Part shown: positions 1 through 8,286 of the stretch, one piece after another
Numbering within the stretch: the first letter of the stretch is position 1
How the letters are laid out: the number at the start of each line of letters is the position of its first letter
The notes under the pieces: generated by a model
Seen by the model: only the letters and a program-made list of their open reading frames with translations
What the model was told of the DNA's origin: nothing
Database searches by the model: none
Position numbers and translations under genes: made by a program
NCBI GenBank assembly: GCA_964369605.1
Contig: CAYJFD010000001.1
Coordinates: 1 to 64,000, forward strand
Length of the DNA stretch: 64,000 nt
Direction of reading: 5' to 3'
Source of the DNA: CAYJFD01 sp964369605
GTDB taxonomy: Bacteria; Bacteroidota; Bacteroidia; Bacteroidales; UBA932

Positions 1-1737
1 TTTCCGGCCTCCTTATTGTAATGAGAAGGGGCACAACCTACTTCTTTTGAAAAGGCTCGATAGAATGTAGATACATTATTAAATCCTACCATCTCTGATA
101 TTTGCTTTAGCGGAATATTTTCCGGACTTGAGCATATTATATTTATAGCCTCTTCTACTCTATATGTGTTTATGTAGTTAAAGAAACTTGTTCCAGAGTT
201 AGCATTTATCGCCCTTGACAAGTAAGATCTATTTGTAGCAAGTTGTTGAGCTACTTTTTCCAAATTTATCTCCTTATCTTGATATATCCTTTCATTTTTC
301 ATCAACTGCTCCAAACGGGAAAATAGATCTTTTTCAGCCTTAGAATCATCTGAGGCATTCGTATTACTCTCAAGATTTCTCGCACTAAGCTTTTTTCTAT
401 AAAGATATTTCTGATGCTGTTCTACAAGATGCTTCACCATTCTTCTATTTCTACTTACTCCTAGATAACTAATATACACTACGACGACTACAAGAAATAA
501 GATACTGCCCATTATTGTTGAGCGTTTTCGAGATTTTAAGAGAGAGATCTCAGATGCTTGTAGCTTTTTCTCATATTCATTTCTTTGATAAAGCAGCTTA
601 AACTCATTAAACTCTTTTTCTTTTTGAGAGTGTACAATACTATCTTGCTGCGCATGGTACTCTTTGAAATAATGAAGCGCCTCACCGAGATTATTTTCTG
701 CTAAGTATAGGTCTGATTTTGCTTTGAGTAGGTTTCCTCGATGTAATAAGTTTCCATATTTATATGAATTCTCTAATCCTTTATTATACATTTCAAGAGC
801 AGTATCTCTTTGTTTGTTTTTTTCATAATAAACTCCATAATAATAATACAGGCCTGATCTTAATCCTAGCTCTGAATGCCTTATGTATTTGACACTACTC
901 TCGATGTAGACCCTCGAGCGATCTTCATTATTTAAATAATCATAAATTACAGCCTTTAGCAAATATACTTCCGACATAAAAACCTTTAGATCATCTATTT
1001 CAATTATTGCCTCTGCAGCATTTATATGTTGTAGAGCTGTAGAGTAGTCCTTCTTAAGTAGAAGCATCTTTGCTAACTCTATATAGGTTCCGCAAGTCAT
1101 AAAGTTCGAAATCTTATGCGACTTAGTCAAAGTTAAAGCCTCCTGTGCATAAAGCTCTCCAGATAGATCTGAGATCAGATAATAGATTGAAGAAATATTA
1201 CATAAATTAATTACTATATTTTCATAGTCCTCCTTCTCCCTATAAAACTCTAGTGATTTAAGAAGATAATCTATTGACTTCGTATAGTTTAGTTCTGTCT
1301 TATATGCATAAATAGCCAATATGTTATTTATAAAATGCTGTAGTACTGGATCTTCTACTATGTAATTTGATATTTTATCTATGTAAATCTGTGCAGATTT
1401 ACTGTCATTATACATTAAATGTGCCTGAGAGAGAAAAACTGAAGAGTAAAGTATCCCATCGTCATAATTAGCCTCCTCGCTCAGTTTATGAAAAGGTGTA
1501 ATTAAATTAATGATAGAGGTATCCGTACCAGTACTAAGAAAATAATTCCATATCGGGATCTGATAACTGATCGAAGAAGTATCCCCATTGAAATTTTCTT
1601 TGAACTTTATAAGGTCAGCTTCATCTTTAATTCTATATGACGACTCTAAAGAGTACTGCTCTCTCTCTTGCACACATGAAAAAAGTTGTCCTAGAAGAAA
1701 AAAGAAGAAAAGTGCTATTAAAATTTTTACTGTCATC
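1..1737 (-). CDS. Hybrid TPR / AraC-type regulator lipoprotein, partial, apparent frameshift
   Basis: The gene runs off the left edge of the window. A signal peptide starts at 1737 (MTVKILIALFFFFLLGQLF) and is followed in another frame by SCVQEREQ. Deleting one base of the seven-A tract at 1679-1685 joins them into a perfect lipobox, LFSC. As written, the signal frame stops at 1633-1635, and the long frame has a stop at 1692-1694 and no ATG near it; its first possible start is GTG at 1673. From there the frame is open to position 3. It contains helical TPR-like repeats, a membrane segment (GSILFLVVVVVYISYLGV, about 480-520), a basic and coiled stretch, then an AraC HTH ending in QISEMVGFNNVSTFYRAFSK. 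Such proteins sense a signal in the periplasm and bind DNA in the cytoplasm. Its target is unknown; the lipoprotein genes on the other strand are candidates. Family assignment is firm, the true N-terminus is not. Confidence 0.8.
1679..1685 (-). other. Seven-A homopolymer at the frameshift point
   Basis: The plus strand reads ATG followed by seven A residues; on the coding strand this is TTTTTTT. Six would place signal peptide and mature protein in one frame. It may be slipped-strand phase variation, polymerase slippage, a real mutation or a sequencing error. Confidence 0.7.
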
Positions 1738-1756
1738 TCTATTTAAGCATATTATG

Positions 1757-1764
1757 CAAATGTA
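1757..1764 (-). promoter_or_regulatory. Predicted -7 box for the AraC/TPR regulator
   Basis: The minus strand reads TACATTTG, matching the Bacteroidetes consensus TAnnTTTG. It lies 19 bases before the ATG at 1737, which supports that ATG as the true start. No clear -33 TTG is seen. Confidence 0.5.
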
Positions 1765-1988
1765 CAAAATTCCATCTCTTTTTTAGCATTTTTTAAGGAT
1801 GACAGGCCTCTTTCCTATATTCGTGCAATACGTAAATTAGAGTGCAATTCATAAATATTCATACTTACTTCTACTTTTTACCTCCTGCTTTTCAGCTATT
1901 TTCAGAGATAGAGCTGGCTTTTTACTTTTGTACAAGAAACCTGACTATTAACCTGAGTCTTAATATAGGGCTCGCAAAATATTATGTA

Positions 1989-3425
1989 ATGAAAAAATTC
2001 TATTTTTATTCCCTTCTTGCTCTTCTCATATTTGGGACTAGCGCATGTCAAGAGATCTCCCCAGAGATACTCACTAATCCACTTATTAATATCTCCATTG
2101 AAGAAACAGGAGCTAATTCAATAAAAGTTCGTTTTACTCCTTCCGAACAAGCCGTTTCTTTTGAATATGCTATCGGTAAAGAAGAACATCTAATTCTATT
2201 TGAGAATGGCGAGATAGAGAAATCCACAGGTGACAAAGAAGTAGTTGTCGAGTTTTCTGACTTAAATCCAAATGAAGTATATACTATTTTTGCTCAAGCC
2301 TACGACGCAGACAATAGTTCAGGTCCTGTTGCTATTCGTAAAATCGCAACATCTTCAAAGATAGCAAATGGAGAATTACAATGGGTCACAAAGGCTGGGG
2401 CATCCATTCACCTAACTATCTCATACGACTATTCCAGCGTTATTTTTGCTCTAGGCAAGCCTGGGGAGAAGCACTTATTTGAAAACGGTGCTATGTCAAC
2501 GAGGAAACTTGATAATATAGAAGAGTACTATGCTGCCTATTTTGATCTTGAAGAAAACACCGACTATGTATTTTACTACCAGGCCGTAGAAAGAGAAGGT
2601 GAAGGGAAAGTAATGTCTGATATTTTAGAAGTTCCTTTCAAGACTCTTGCTGCTGGAGAAGGCCCTGAAGTAGATCTTGAATTTGTTGAGATGAATGTAT
2701 ATAAAAGTACTTTCAGATATACCCCAAATGAATACTGTAAAAGATATGCGGTTATGACATCTGTCTTGGACACTCATCACAACATGTTAGAGGATGCGCT
2801 TACTTGGAGAGGAAATATTCTAGGACTTCTTGATTCATGGACAGATATAAACCTACCCTACATTTTTCCCATTGCTATCGCTGCTGTTGATGCTATGGCT
2901 GTTAATCCTTCGATGGTTCCTGAGGTAAAATATGAACAATATATCATTTTGTATAACGACGACTACGTCCCTGTCGGTGTTCAAAAGCACCTATATACAG
3001 GTCCATCTATTGACCCAAGTGCACAGGAAGCGACTATGGAAATAGAAATCAGCTATGATTATGTCACTCATAATACCGTTCCTTACCTACTAACACCTAA
3101 CGAGCATGCTTTAGGGTTCTTTTGGGGAGTAGTAGATGCTGACTGGTACGATCAAGTAAAAGAGAGTCCTTCTTACCATGAATTTTATCTGCACGAGAGG
3201 TTGTTAGCAGAAAGACCTATTGAAAATTCTCTTGCTAATAACGGAGGAAAATGGAGAGAAGGCAATAGTTATTTTTACTACACGGATAAAGATCCTGATT
3301 TCAAACCTAATACTCGCTACTATCTAGTCGCCTTCGCAGTTAACAAAAATGGTATCTACGAGAACAGTGGATGTGGAGAGATGGCTATGGAAGAGTTTTG
3401 GACAAAAGAAGCTCCAACTGAATAA
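1989..3425 (+). CDS. Exported lipoprotein with fibronectin-like repeats, function unknown
   Basis: I chose ATG 1989 rather than upstream in-frame starts because it gives a lipoprotein signal peptide, MKKFYFYSLLALLIFGTSAC, with lipobox GTSAC. The product is 478 residues. The mature part holds about four similar beta-rich units of roughly 80-120 residues. The first two share a pattern: a Y-A/F-A-(I/L)-G strand, an LFENG turn, then an N-T/V-Y-x-(I/F) strand before a (Y/A)QA segment. The pattern resembles fibronectin type III folds. No catalytic motif is seen. It should be anchored in the outer or inner membrane facing the periplasm or surface. The next gene lies 36 bases downstream and is also a lipoprotein, so the two are probably cotranscribed. 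Function cannot be inferred. Confidence 0.75.
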   Translation: MKKFYFYSLLALLIFGTSACQEISPEILTNPLINISIEETGANSIKVRFTPSEQAVSFEYAIGKEEHLILFENGEIEKSTGDKEVVVEFSDLNPNEVYTIFAQAYDADNSSGPVAIRKIATSSKIANGELQWVTKAGASIHLTISYDYSSVIFALGKPGEKHLFENGAMSTRKLDNIEEYYAAYFDLEENTDYVFYYQAVEREGEGKVMSDILEVPFKTLAAGEGPEVDLEFVEMNVYKSTFRYTPNEYCKRYAVMTSVLDTHHNMLEDALTWRGNILGLLDSWTDINLPYIFPIAIAAVDAMAVNPSMVPEVKYEQYIILYNDDYVPVGVQKHLYTGPSIDPSAQEATMEIEISYDYVTHNTVPYLLTPNEHALGFFWGVVDADWYDQVKESPSYHEFYLHERLLAERPIENSLANNGGKWREGNSYFYYTDKDPDFKPNTRYYLVAFAVNKNGIYENSGCGEMAMEEFWTKEAPTE

Positions 3426-3461
3426 CAATAGAAGTTAAAAATAATTTAATACACATTAGAA

Positions 3462-4859
3462 ATGAAAAAAACAATATCACATATATTCGCAAAATTAGCG
3501 ATTCTACTTTCAGCCGCAGTTCTTTTTTCTTGTCAACAGAAGGAGCCAGAGCTTCACTTTTTAGAGGTATATAATAGTTCATATACTTTCACAACTTTAG
3601 CTGAGGAGTCTTTTGAGATCTCCATTGAAGCCTATACTGATTGGACATTCGAGAAAGATCAGGACTGGCTAAATGTTGAGAGAAACGACGATGATATTTT
3701 AACTATAACTGCTAGTCCGAATGAAGAAACAGAAGAAAGATATACGACATTAACAATAATCGCAGGTTCACTAAAATCAGAGGTAACAATTAATCAACTA
3801 GCACCTCACAAATCCTACCATATGATTATGGAGTTCTCTGATCCTAGATTTTCTCCTGGTGGAAAATATATCGGAGGCATTGGTGGTGTAATTGAAGACG
3901 ACCAAATTTGGGCTATGCCTGTTGTTGTAAACACACAAACTGGCGAGACAACGAAACATAAACGCACTCTTGACGACATATACATTTCAGCTGTCGACGA
4001 TAAAGGAAATATCTTCTTCAACCAAGCTGGAAGGATCGTAATTCTTGATCTTGAAGGAAATAGAAGCTATGTGAAATTCCCTGAGAACACAAGTTCTGAA
4101 GTAGCTAAAGTGGAAGCTGTTTCTTTAGACGGAAGGATATGGGTAGGTTACGGTGTTAGGACGAATCAAAAAGGATACTCAGCGATTAAATGGATAGACG
4201 GAGAGCCAGAGATCCTTGAAGAACTAACTGAAACTGTATCTGGAAGCGCTGTAATACAAGGCTGTATGGCAAGAGGATGCTCTGATGACGGCTCTATGAT
4301 TTATGGATCAGCTTGGGATGAACAAGAAGCGATATACTGGGATAAGGACGGAAAGATTCACCGCATAGCTGAAAATACTATTGAGATAGAAATTCTCGAA
4401 GAATGGGATAATTTTAGACTTCCATCTCACCCAGCTATGACTTCAGAGAAAAATAATATGAGTCCGAATGGACGCTATATAGCATTTAATTATCGAACTA
4501 ATACTATATTCTCCACCACTCACCACCCTATGGTTTACGACTTGGAGACAAAACAGTCATGGAGACTACCTGAAGAGCATTGCTTTCCTGGGATAGTGGT
4601 TCAAACTGTTGACAATGATGGAAACCTATTTGTGGGCAATATGCCTAGTAAGGTAATGAAGAAGACAGGGGAAGTTTATGAAATGGAAGAATGGGTAAGG
4701 CAAAACTTTGGATACGAAATAAGTGCAAATCACAATGTTCTTGAAATCACACCTGATGGAAAAACGATTTGCGGGGATATATACCAATCTTCTATCGCAG
4801 GATTAACAAGGATACCGTTCTACTTAACTTCGAAAGCTGTCAGTACTAGAATTTTATAA
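3462..4859 (+). CDS. BACON-domain lipoprotein with propeller-like C-terminal region
   Basis: The N-terminus MKKTISHIFAKLAILLSAAV ends in a lipobox, LFSC. Residues about 35-115 look like a BACON domain (Bacteroidetes-associated, often carbohydrate- or mucin-binding): the motif DWTFEKDQDWLNVE is followed by ASPNEETEERYTTLTI and a final VTINQLA. The remaining 340 residues show repeating W/Y-rich strands with turns such as DDGSMIYGSAWD, SPNGRYIAFNYR and TPDGKTICGDIY, like beta-propeller blades. No enzyme motif is visible. A strong hairpin terminator follows at once. Together with the upstream gene it may form a surface binding pair, but the ligand is unknown. Confidence 0.8.
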   Translation: MKKTISHIFAKLAILLSAAVLFSCQQKEPELHFLEVYNSSYTFTTLAEESFEISIEAYTDWTFEKDQDWLNVERNDDDILTITASPNEETEERYTTLTIIAGSLKSEVTINQLAPHKSYHMIMEFSDPRFSPGGKYIGGIGGVIEDDQIWAMPVVVNTQTGETTKHKRTLDDIYISAVDDKGNIFFNQAGRIVILDLEGNRSYVKFPENTSSEVAKVEAVSLDGRIWVGYGVRTNQKGYSAIKWIDGEPEILEELTETVSGSAVIQGCMARGCSDDGSMIYGSAWDEQEAIYWDKDGKIHRIAENTIEIEILEEWDNFRLPSHPAMTSEKNNMSPNGRYIAFNYRTNTIFSTTHHPMVYDLETKQSWRLPEEHCFPGIVVQTVDNDGNLFVGNMPSKVMKKTGEVYEMEEWVRQNFGYEISANHNVLEITPDGKTICGDIYQSSIAGLTRIPFYLTSKAVSTRIL

Positions 4860-4878
4860 TAATTAGTTTCATTTTGTG

Positions 4879-4921
4879 AAAAACCATCGATACTCACTTT
4901 AAGTGAATACCGATGGTTTTT
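4879..4921. terminator. Bidirectional hairpin terminator
   Basis: AAAAACCATCG pairs with CGATGGTTTTT, with a smaller inner palindrome TCACTTTAAGTGA. T-runs flank it on both strands. It separates the rightward lipoprotein gene from the leftward nadA end. Confidence 0.85.
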
Positions 4922-4939
4922 TTATTTCTTTAAAGAATA

Positions 4940-5866
4940 TTAGATCTCCATCATTCTTTGAATAGGAAGAAGAGATTTTTCTCTTAGTTCTTTAGGAACT
5001 TCAACTTGGAATTTTTCATCTCTTAGGCACTCATATAGAGTTTCTAGAGTGTTCAATTTCATAGAGTAGCAAACTGCATCTACATCTACTGGAATAAACT
5101 CTTTTCCTGGGCATAACTTTTCCAGCTGGTGAAATATTCCCAACTCTGTTGCTACCAAAAACTGCTTCTTTGGGGATTCTTGAGCGTGCTTAATAATTCC
5201 TGAAGTAGAATAAAAATAACAAGATGGGTGGTTAATTATCTCTGGGTCATCTGAACATGCAGATTCAGGATGAATTAGAACATCTGCCTCTGGATATTTT
5301 TTTAGTTTATGTAGTACTAAGGCAGAGGTAATAGGGTGATGTACACAACAGTCACTATTCCAAACTGTAATATCACGTTTAGGCATAAGAGCCTTTAAGT
5401 ATGAACCTAGGTGAACATCCGGAACAAAAACTATTTTCGTATCTTCAGGCAGGGATTCTATTACCCTGCGCGCATTCGAAGAAGTACAGCAGATATCAGT
5501 TTCTGCCTTAACATCAGCTGTTGTATTTACATAAGAAACTACTACGCCTGATGGATTCAATTTTTTCCATCCCCTCACCTGCACTCCTGTTGCGCCATCT
5601 GCTAGTGAACAGCCAGCATTATCTATAGGGATTAAGACTTTCTTCTCTGGAGCCAGTATCGCTGCAGTTTCTGCCATAAACTGTACGCCGCAGAAAACAA
5701 TAATACTTGCATCGCATGACGCGGCCTTTTTTGACAATTCTAAAGAATCGCCTAAGAAGTCACATATTTCTTGTATCTCTGGTAGAGTATAATAATGTGC
5801 TAAGATTATTGCATTCTTTTCTTCTTTTAATCTTAGTATTTCTTTTACTAATGTTTCTTTATTCAT
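4940..5866 (-). CDS. nadA: Quinolinate synthase A
   Basis: This 308-residue enzyme condenses iminoaspartate with dihydroxyacetone phosphate to give quinolinate, the second step of de novo NAD synthesis. It uses a [4Fe-4S] cluster. Visible family motifs are ILAHYYTLPEIQ near the N-terminus, FCGVQFMAETAAIL, CSLAD, CCTSSNARR, HPESACSDDPE and CYSMKLNTLE; the cluster ligands are expected among these cysteines. Length fits the family. The start overlaps the end of nadC by 8 bases and nadC overlaps nadB, so the three pathway genes are translationally coupled in the order nadB-nadC-nadA. It is the last gene of the leftward run and ends at a strong terminator. Confidence 0.97.
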   Translation of the reverse strand: MNKETLVKEILRLKEEKNAIILAHYYTLPEIQEICDFLGDSLELSKKAASCDASIIVFCGVQFMAETAAILAPEKKVLIPIDNAGCSLADGATGVQVRGWKKLNPSGVVVSYVNTTADVKAETDICCTSSNARRVIESLPEDTKIVFVPDVHLGSYLKALMPKRDITVWNSDCCVHHPITSALVLHKLKKYPEADVLIHPESACSDDPEIINHPSCYFYSTSGIIKHAQESPKKQFLVATELGIFHQLEKLCPGKEFIPVDVDAVCYSMKLNTLETLYECLRDEKFQVEVPKELREKSLLPIQRMMEI

Positions 5867-6713
5867 AATCCTTTACAGTTACATTCATACTTATATCTAG
5901 GGCCTCAACGGAGTGAGTCAAAGCGCCAACACTTATATAATCAACTCCTGTTTGTGCCACTCCTCTAAGACGAGCTAGGTTCATATTTCCTGACGCCTCT
6001 GTTTTCGCTCTTCCTTTAATCATATCTACTGCATCTCTCATCATCTCATTCGACATATTATCTAACATAATAATATCTGCACCAGCCTCTATAGCCTGAG
6101 CGACCTCTTCAAGATTTGTAGTTTCCACCTCCACTAACATAGAAAGAGGAACTTTTGATCTTACCTGGCTAACCGCCTTTGCTATATTCCCGGCCATTTT
6201 TATATGATTATCCTTTATCATAACCATATCGTAAAGCCCCATTCTATGATTCTGAGCGCCACCATCTTTAACAGCCATCTTGTCCAAGACTCTAAGTCCT
6301 GGAGCTGTTTTTCTAGTATCTAATATCTTAGTATTAAAATCTTCTATTTCTTTTACATATTTAGAAGTATGGGTTGCTATTCCTGACATTCTCTGGAGAA
6401 TATTCAAGGATAACCTCTCTCCCATGATCATCGCAGGATATGAAGCCTCTATCTTTACTATTACATCACCTACTTTCACCCTATCTCCATCTTGGAAATA
6501 TGGTTCCCATACAAAATCTTCCTGAAATCTTTTAAAAACTCTATTGATTACAGAAAGACCTGAAATGATTCCATCAGCCTTTGCGGTCATAGTAGCCAAG
6601 GCTTGTGAAGACTTAGGGATTATGGATTCAGTAGTGACATCTCCTGTGCTTATATCTTCTTCTAGAGCTAAATCAATAAGTCTTTCAACTAAATTCTCGT
6701 AATTCTCAATCAT
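5859..6713 (-). CDS. nadC: Nicotinate-nucleotide pyrophosphorylase (carboxylating)
   Basis: Quinolinate phosphoribosyltransferase makes nicotinate mononucleotide from quinolinate and PRPP. The 284-residue protein carries the family motifs DISTGDVTTES, LNILQRMSGIAT, TRKTAPGLR, KDGGAQNHRMGLYD and IKDNH, all parts of the active site. ATG 6713 overlaps the nadB stop by 8 bases and nadA starts inside its last codons. The product of nadA is therefore passed to an enzyme made from the same transcript. No unusual change is seen. Confidence 0.97.
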   Translation of the reverse strand: MIENYENLVERLIDLALEEDISTGDVTTESIIPKSSQALATMTAKADGIISGLSVINRVFKRFQEDFVWEPYFQDGDRVKVGDVIVKIEASYPAMIMGERLSLNILQRMSGIATHTSKYVKEIEDFNTKILDTRKTAPGLRVLDKMAVKDGGAQNHRMGLYDMVMIKDNHIKMAGNIAKAVSQVRSKVPLSMLVEVETTNLEEVAQAIEAGADIIMLDNMSNEMMRDAVDMIKGRAKTEASGNMNLARLRGVAQTGVDYISVGALTHSVEALDISMNVTVKDYE

Positions 6714-8286
6714 TATTTCTATTTTTATTTACAGCAACTGTCTTTATACTCTTTTCTTTCTGTTGTATAGTGTGAACTAAAAACTCATCCTTTGTTATAG
6801 GATAGTCTTCTCTGAAATGTCCACCTCTACTTTCTCTTCGATACCTTGCTGCACTCATTATCAAAAATGCTACAGTCAGAAGTTTTCTTGATGCTTCTGT
6901 GTAATATTCCTTCACTTCCTTATTCAGTTTCGCAGTCTCTTTCTTTACAAAGGATAAGCCCGTTGCTAATAATGTTTCGCTTCTTACTATTCCAGAACAG
7001 TTATTTAATATCTCAGACACCAACTGTTTTAGTGCATAGTATTCACTCTCTTTTGTTTTATCCTTTGTATACTCCCTATAGAATTCAGGAAACTCTGTTC
7101 TCTTTTCTAATGCCAATGAAGCCTCAACTGCCCTATTTCCAAACACTAAACATTCTATTAAAGAGTTTGAGGCTAACCTATTAGCTCCCATAATTCCTGT
7201 TGATGCTATTTCTCCACACACAAATAGCCTTTCGATATCACTCTTTCCATTTTCATCTGACAATACTCCACCTACCGTATAATGTGCTGCAGGAGCGATA
7301 GGTATACTATCTGTAAAATCGTAGCCTAATTCCTGACATTTTCTATTTATATTAGGGAATCTTTCTCTTAATTTCTCAGAATTAAGATGCCTTAATGAAA
7401 GAATAACATAAGGCAAGTCGTCATCAGCCATCTTTTTAAAAATAGACCTAGCAACGATGTCCCTTGGAGCTAGCTCAGCTAACTCATGTATACTTAGCAT
7501 AAATCGTCTTCCACTCTTATCCAAGATATGAGCTCCCTCCCCCCTTACAGCCTCGCTTATTAGAAAGGCCTTTGGCATTTTCTCAACAAATAATGATGTC
7601 GGGTGAAACTGTACAAATTCCATATCCATGATGCGGCAACCAGCGTTATAAGCCATCGCGATACCATCACCTACTGTCACATCCGGATTAGTCGTCCTGC
7701 TGTAAATAGCGGAAGTTCCTCCTGCGGCTAGAACAACGCTATTTGCAGAGTATAACTGCTCTTCTTCCAGTGTCTCATCCCACGCTCTAATACCATAACA
7801 AGTCTTATTTCTGATCAACAAGTCTATTACAGAAAAGTTTTCAGCTAGGGTGATATTTGGATTCTTTTCTACCTTCGATATTAGAAAATCTGTAATAAAT
7901 CTACCTGTCGAGTCTCCTCCAGCATGTAATATTCGTCTTCTCCTATGTCCTGCTTCTAATCCTAAGGATATCTTTCCTCCTTCAGAATCAAACTTCATAC
8001 CCTCTTCAATTATTTCGCTTATCCTCTCTGGTCCTTCATTTACCAGAATCCTCACAGCCTCCTCCTCACACAAACCTCTACCTGCTATAATAGTATCCAT
8101 ATAATGAATTTCGGAAGTGTCTTCCATATCAGTAACGGCAGCTATCCCTCCTTGAGCATAGTAAGAAGTGCTTTCCCTTAACTTATTTTTGCTCAGAAGT
8201 ATAACTGTACCGTGTTTAGAGGCTTTATGTGCTGTATAAAGACCGGCTAATCCACTTCCTACTACTATATAATCATAATATTTCAT
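6706..8286 (-). CDS. nadB: L-aspartate oxidase
   Basis: This FAD enzyme oxidises aspartate to iminoaspartate for NadA. I chose ATG 8286 (MKYYDYIVVGSGLAGLYTAH) because it puts the dinucleotide fold at the N-terminus; an upstream in-frame alternative at 8307 would lie inside selD. The product is 526 residues. Motifs include the FAD fold GSGLAGL, STSYYAQGGIAAV and VQFHPTSLF, plus SRGGHFREDYP of the C-terminal domain. The ATG shares one base with the selD stop (TAATG). It ends in TGA, the only TGA stop among the protein genes I checked here, and that TGA lies inside the start region of nadC. Confidence 0.97.
   Translation of the reverse strand: MKYYDYIVVGSGLAGLYTAHKASKHGTVILLSKNKLRESTSYYAQGGIAAVTDMEDTSEIHYMDTIIAGRGLCEEEAVRILVNEGPERISEIIEEGMKFDSEGGKISLGLEAGHRRRRILHAGGDSTGRFITDFLISKVEKNPNITLAENFSVIDLLIRNKTCYGIRAWDETLEEEQLYSANSVVLAAGGTSAIYSRTTNPDVTVGDGIAMAYNAGCRIMDMEFVQFHPTSLFVEKMPKAFLISEAVRGEGAHILDKSGRRFMLSIHELAELAPRDIVARSIFKKMADDDLPYVILSLRHLNSEKLRERFPNINRKCQELGYDFTDSIPIAPAAHYTVGGVLSDENGKSDIERLFVCGEIASTGIMGANRLASNSLIECLVFGNRAVEASLALEKRTEFPEFYREYTKDKTKESEYYALKQLVSEILNNCSGIVRSETLLATGLSFVKKETAKLNKEVKEYYTEASRKLLTVAFLIMSAARYRRESRGGHFREDYPITKDEFLVHTIQQKEKSIKTVAVNKNRNND

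Noticed and set aside
1842..1988. N-terminal extension of the first lipoprotein gene to 1842
   Set aside because: The extension has no signal-like order, and ATG 1989 gives a textbook lipoprotein signal peptide.
6846..7184. Rightward open frame of 112 codons inside nadB
   Set aside because: It is the antisense shadow of a firmly identified gene and has no recognisable domain or start signal.
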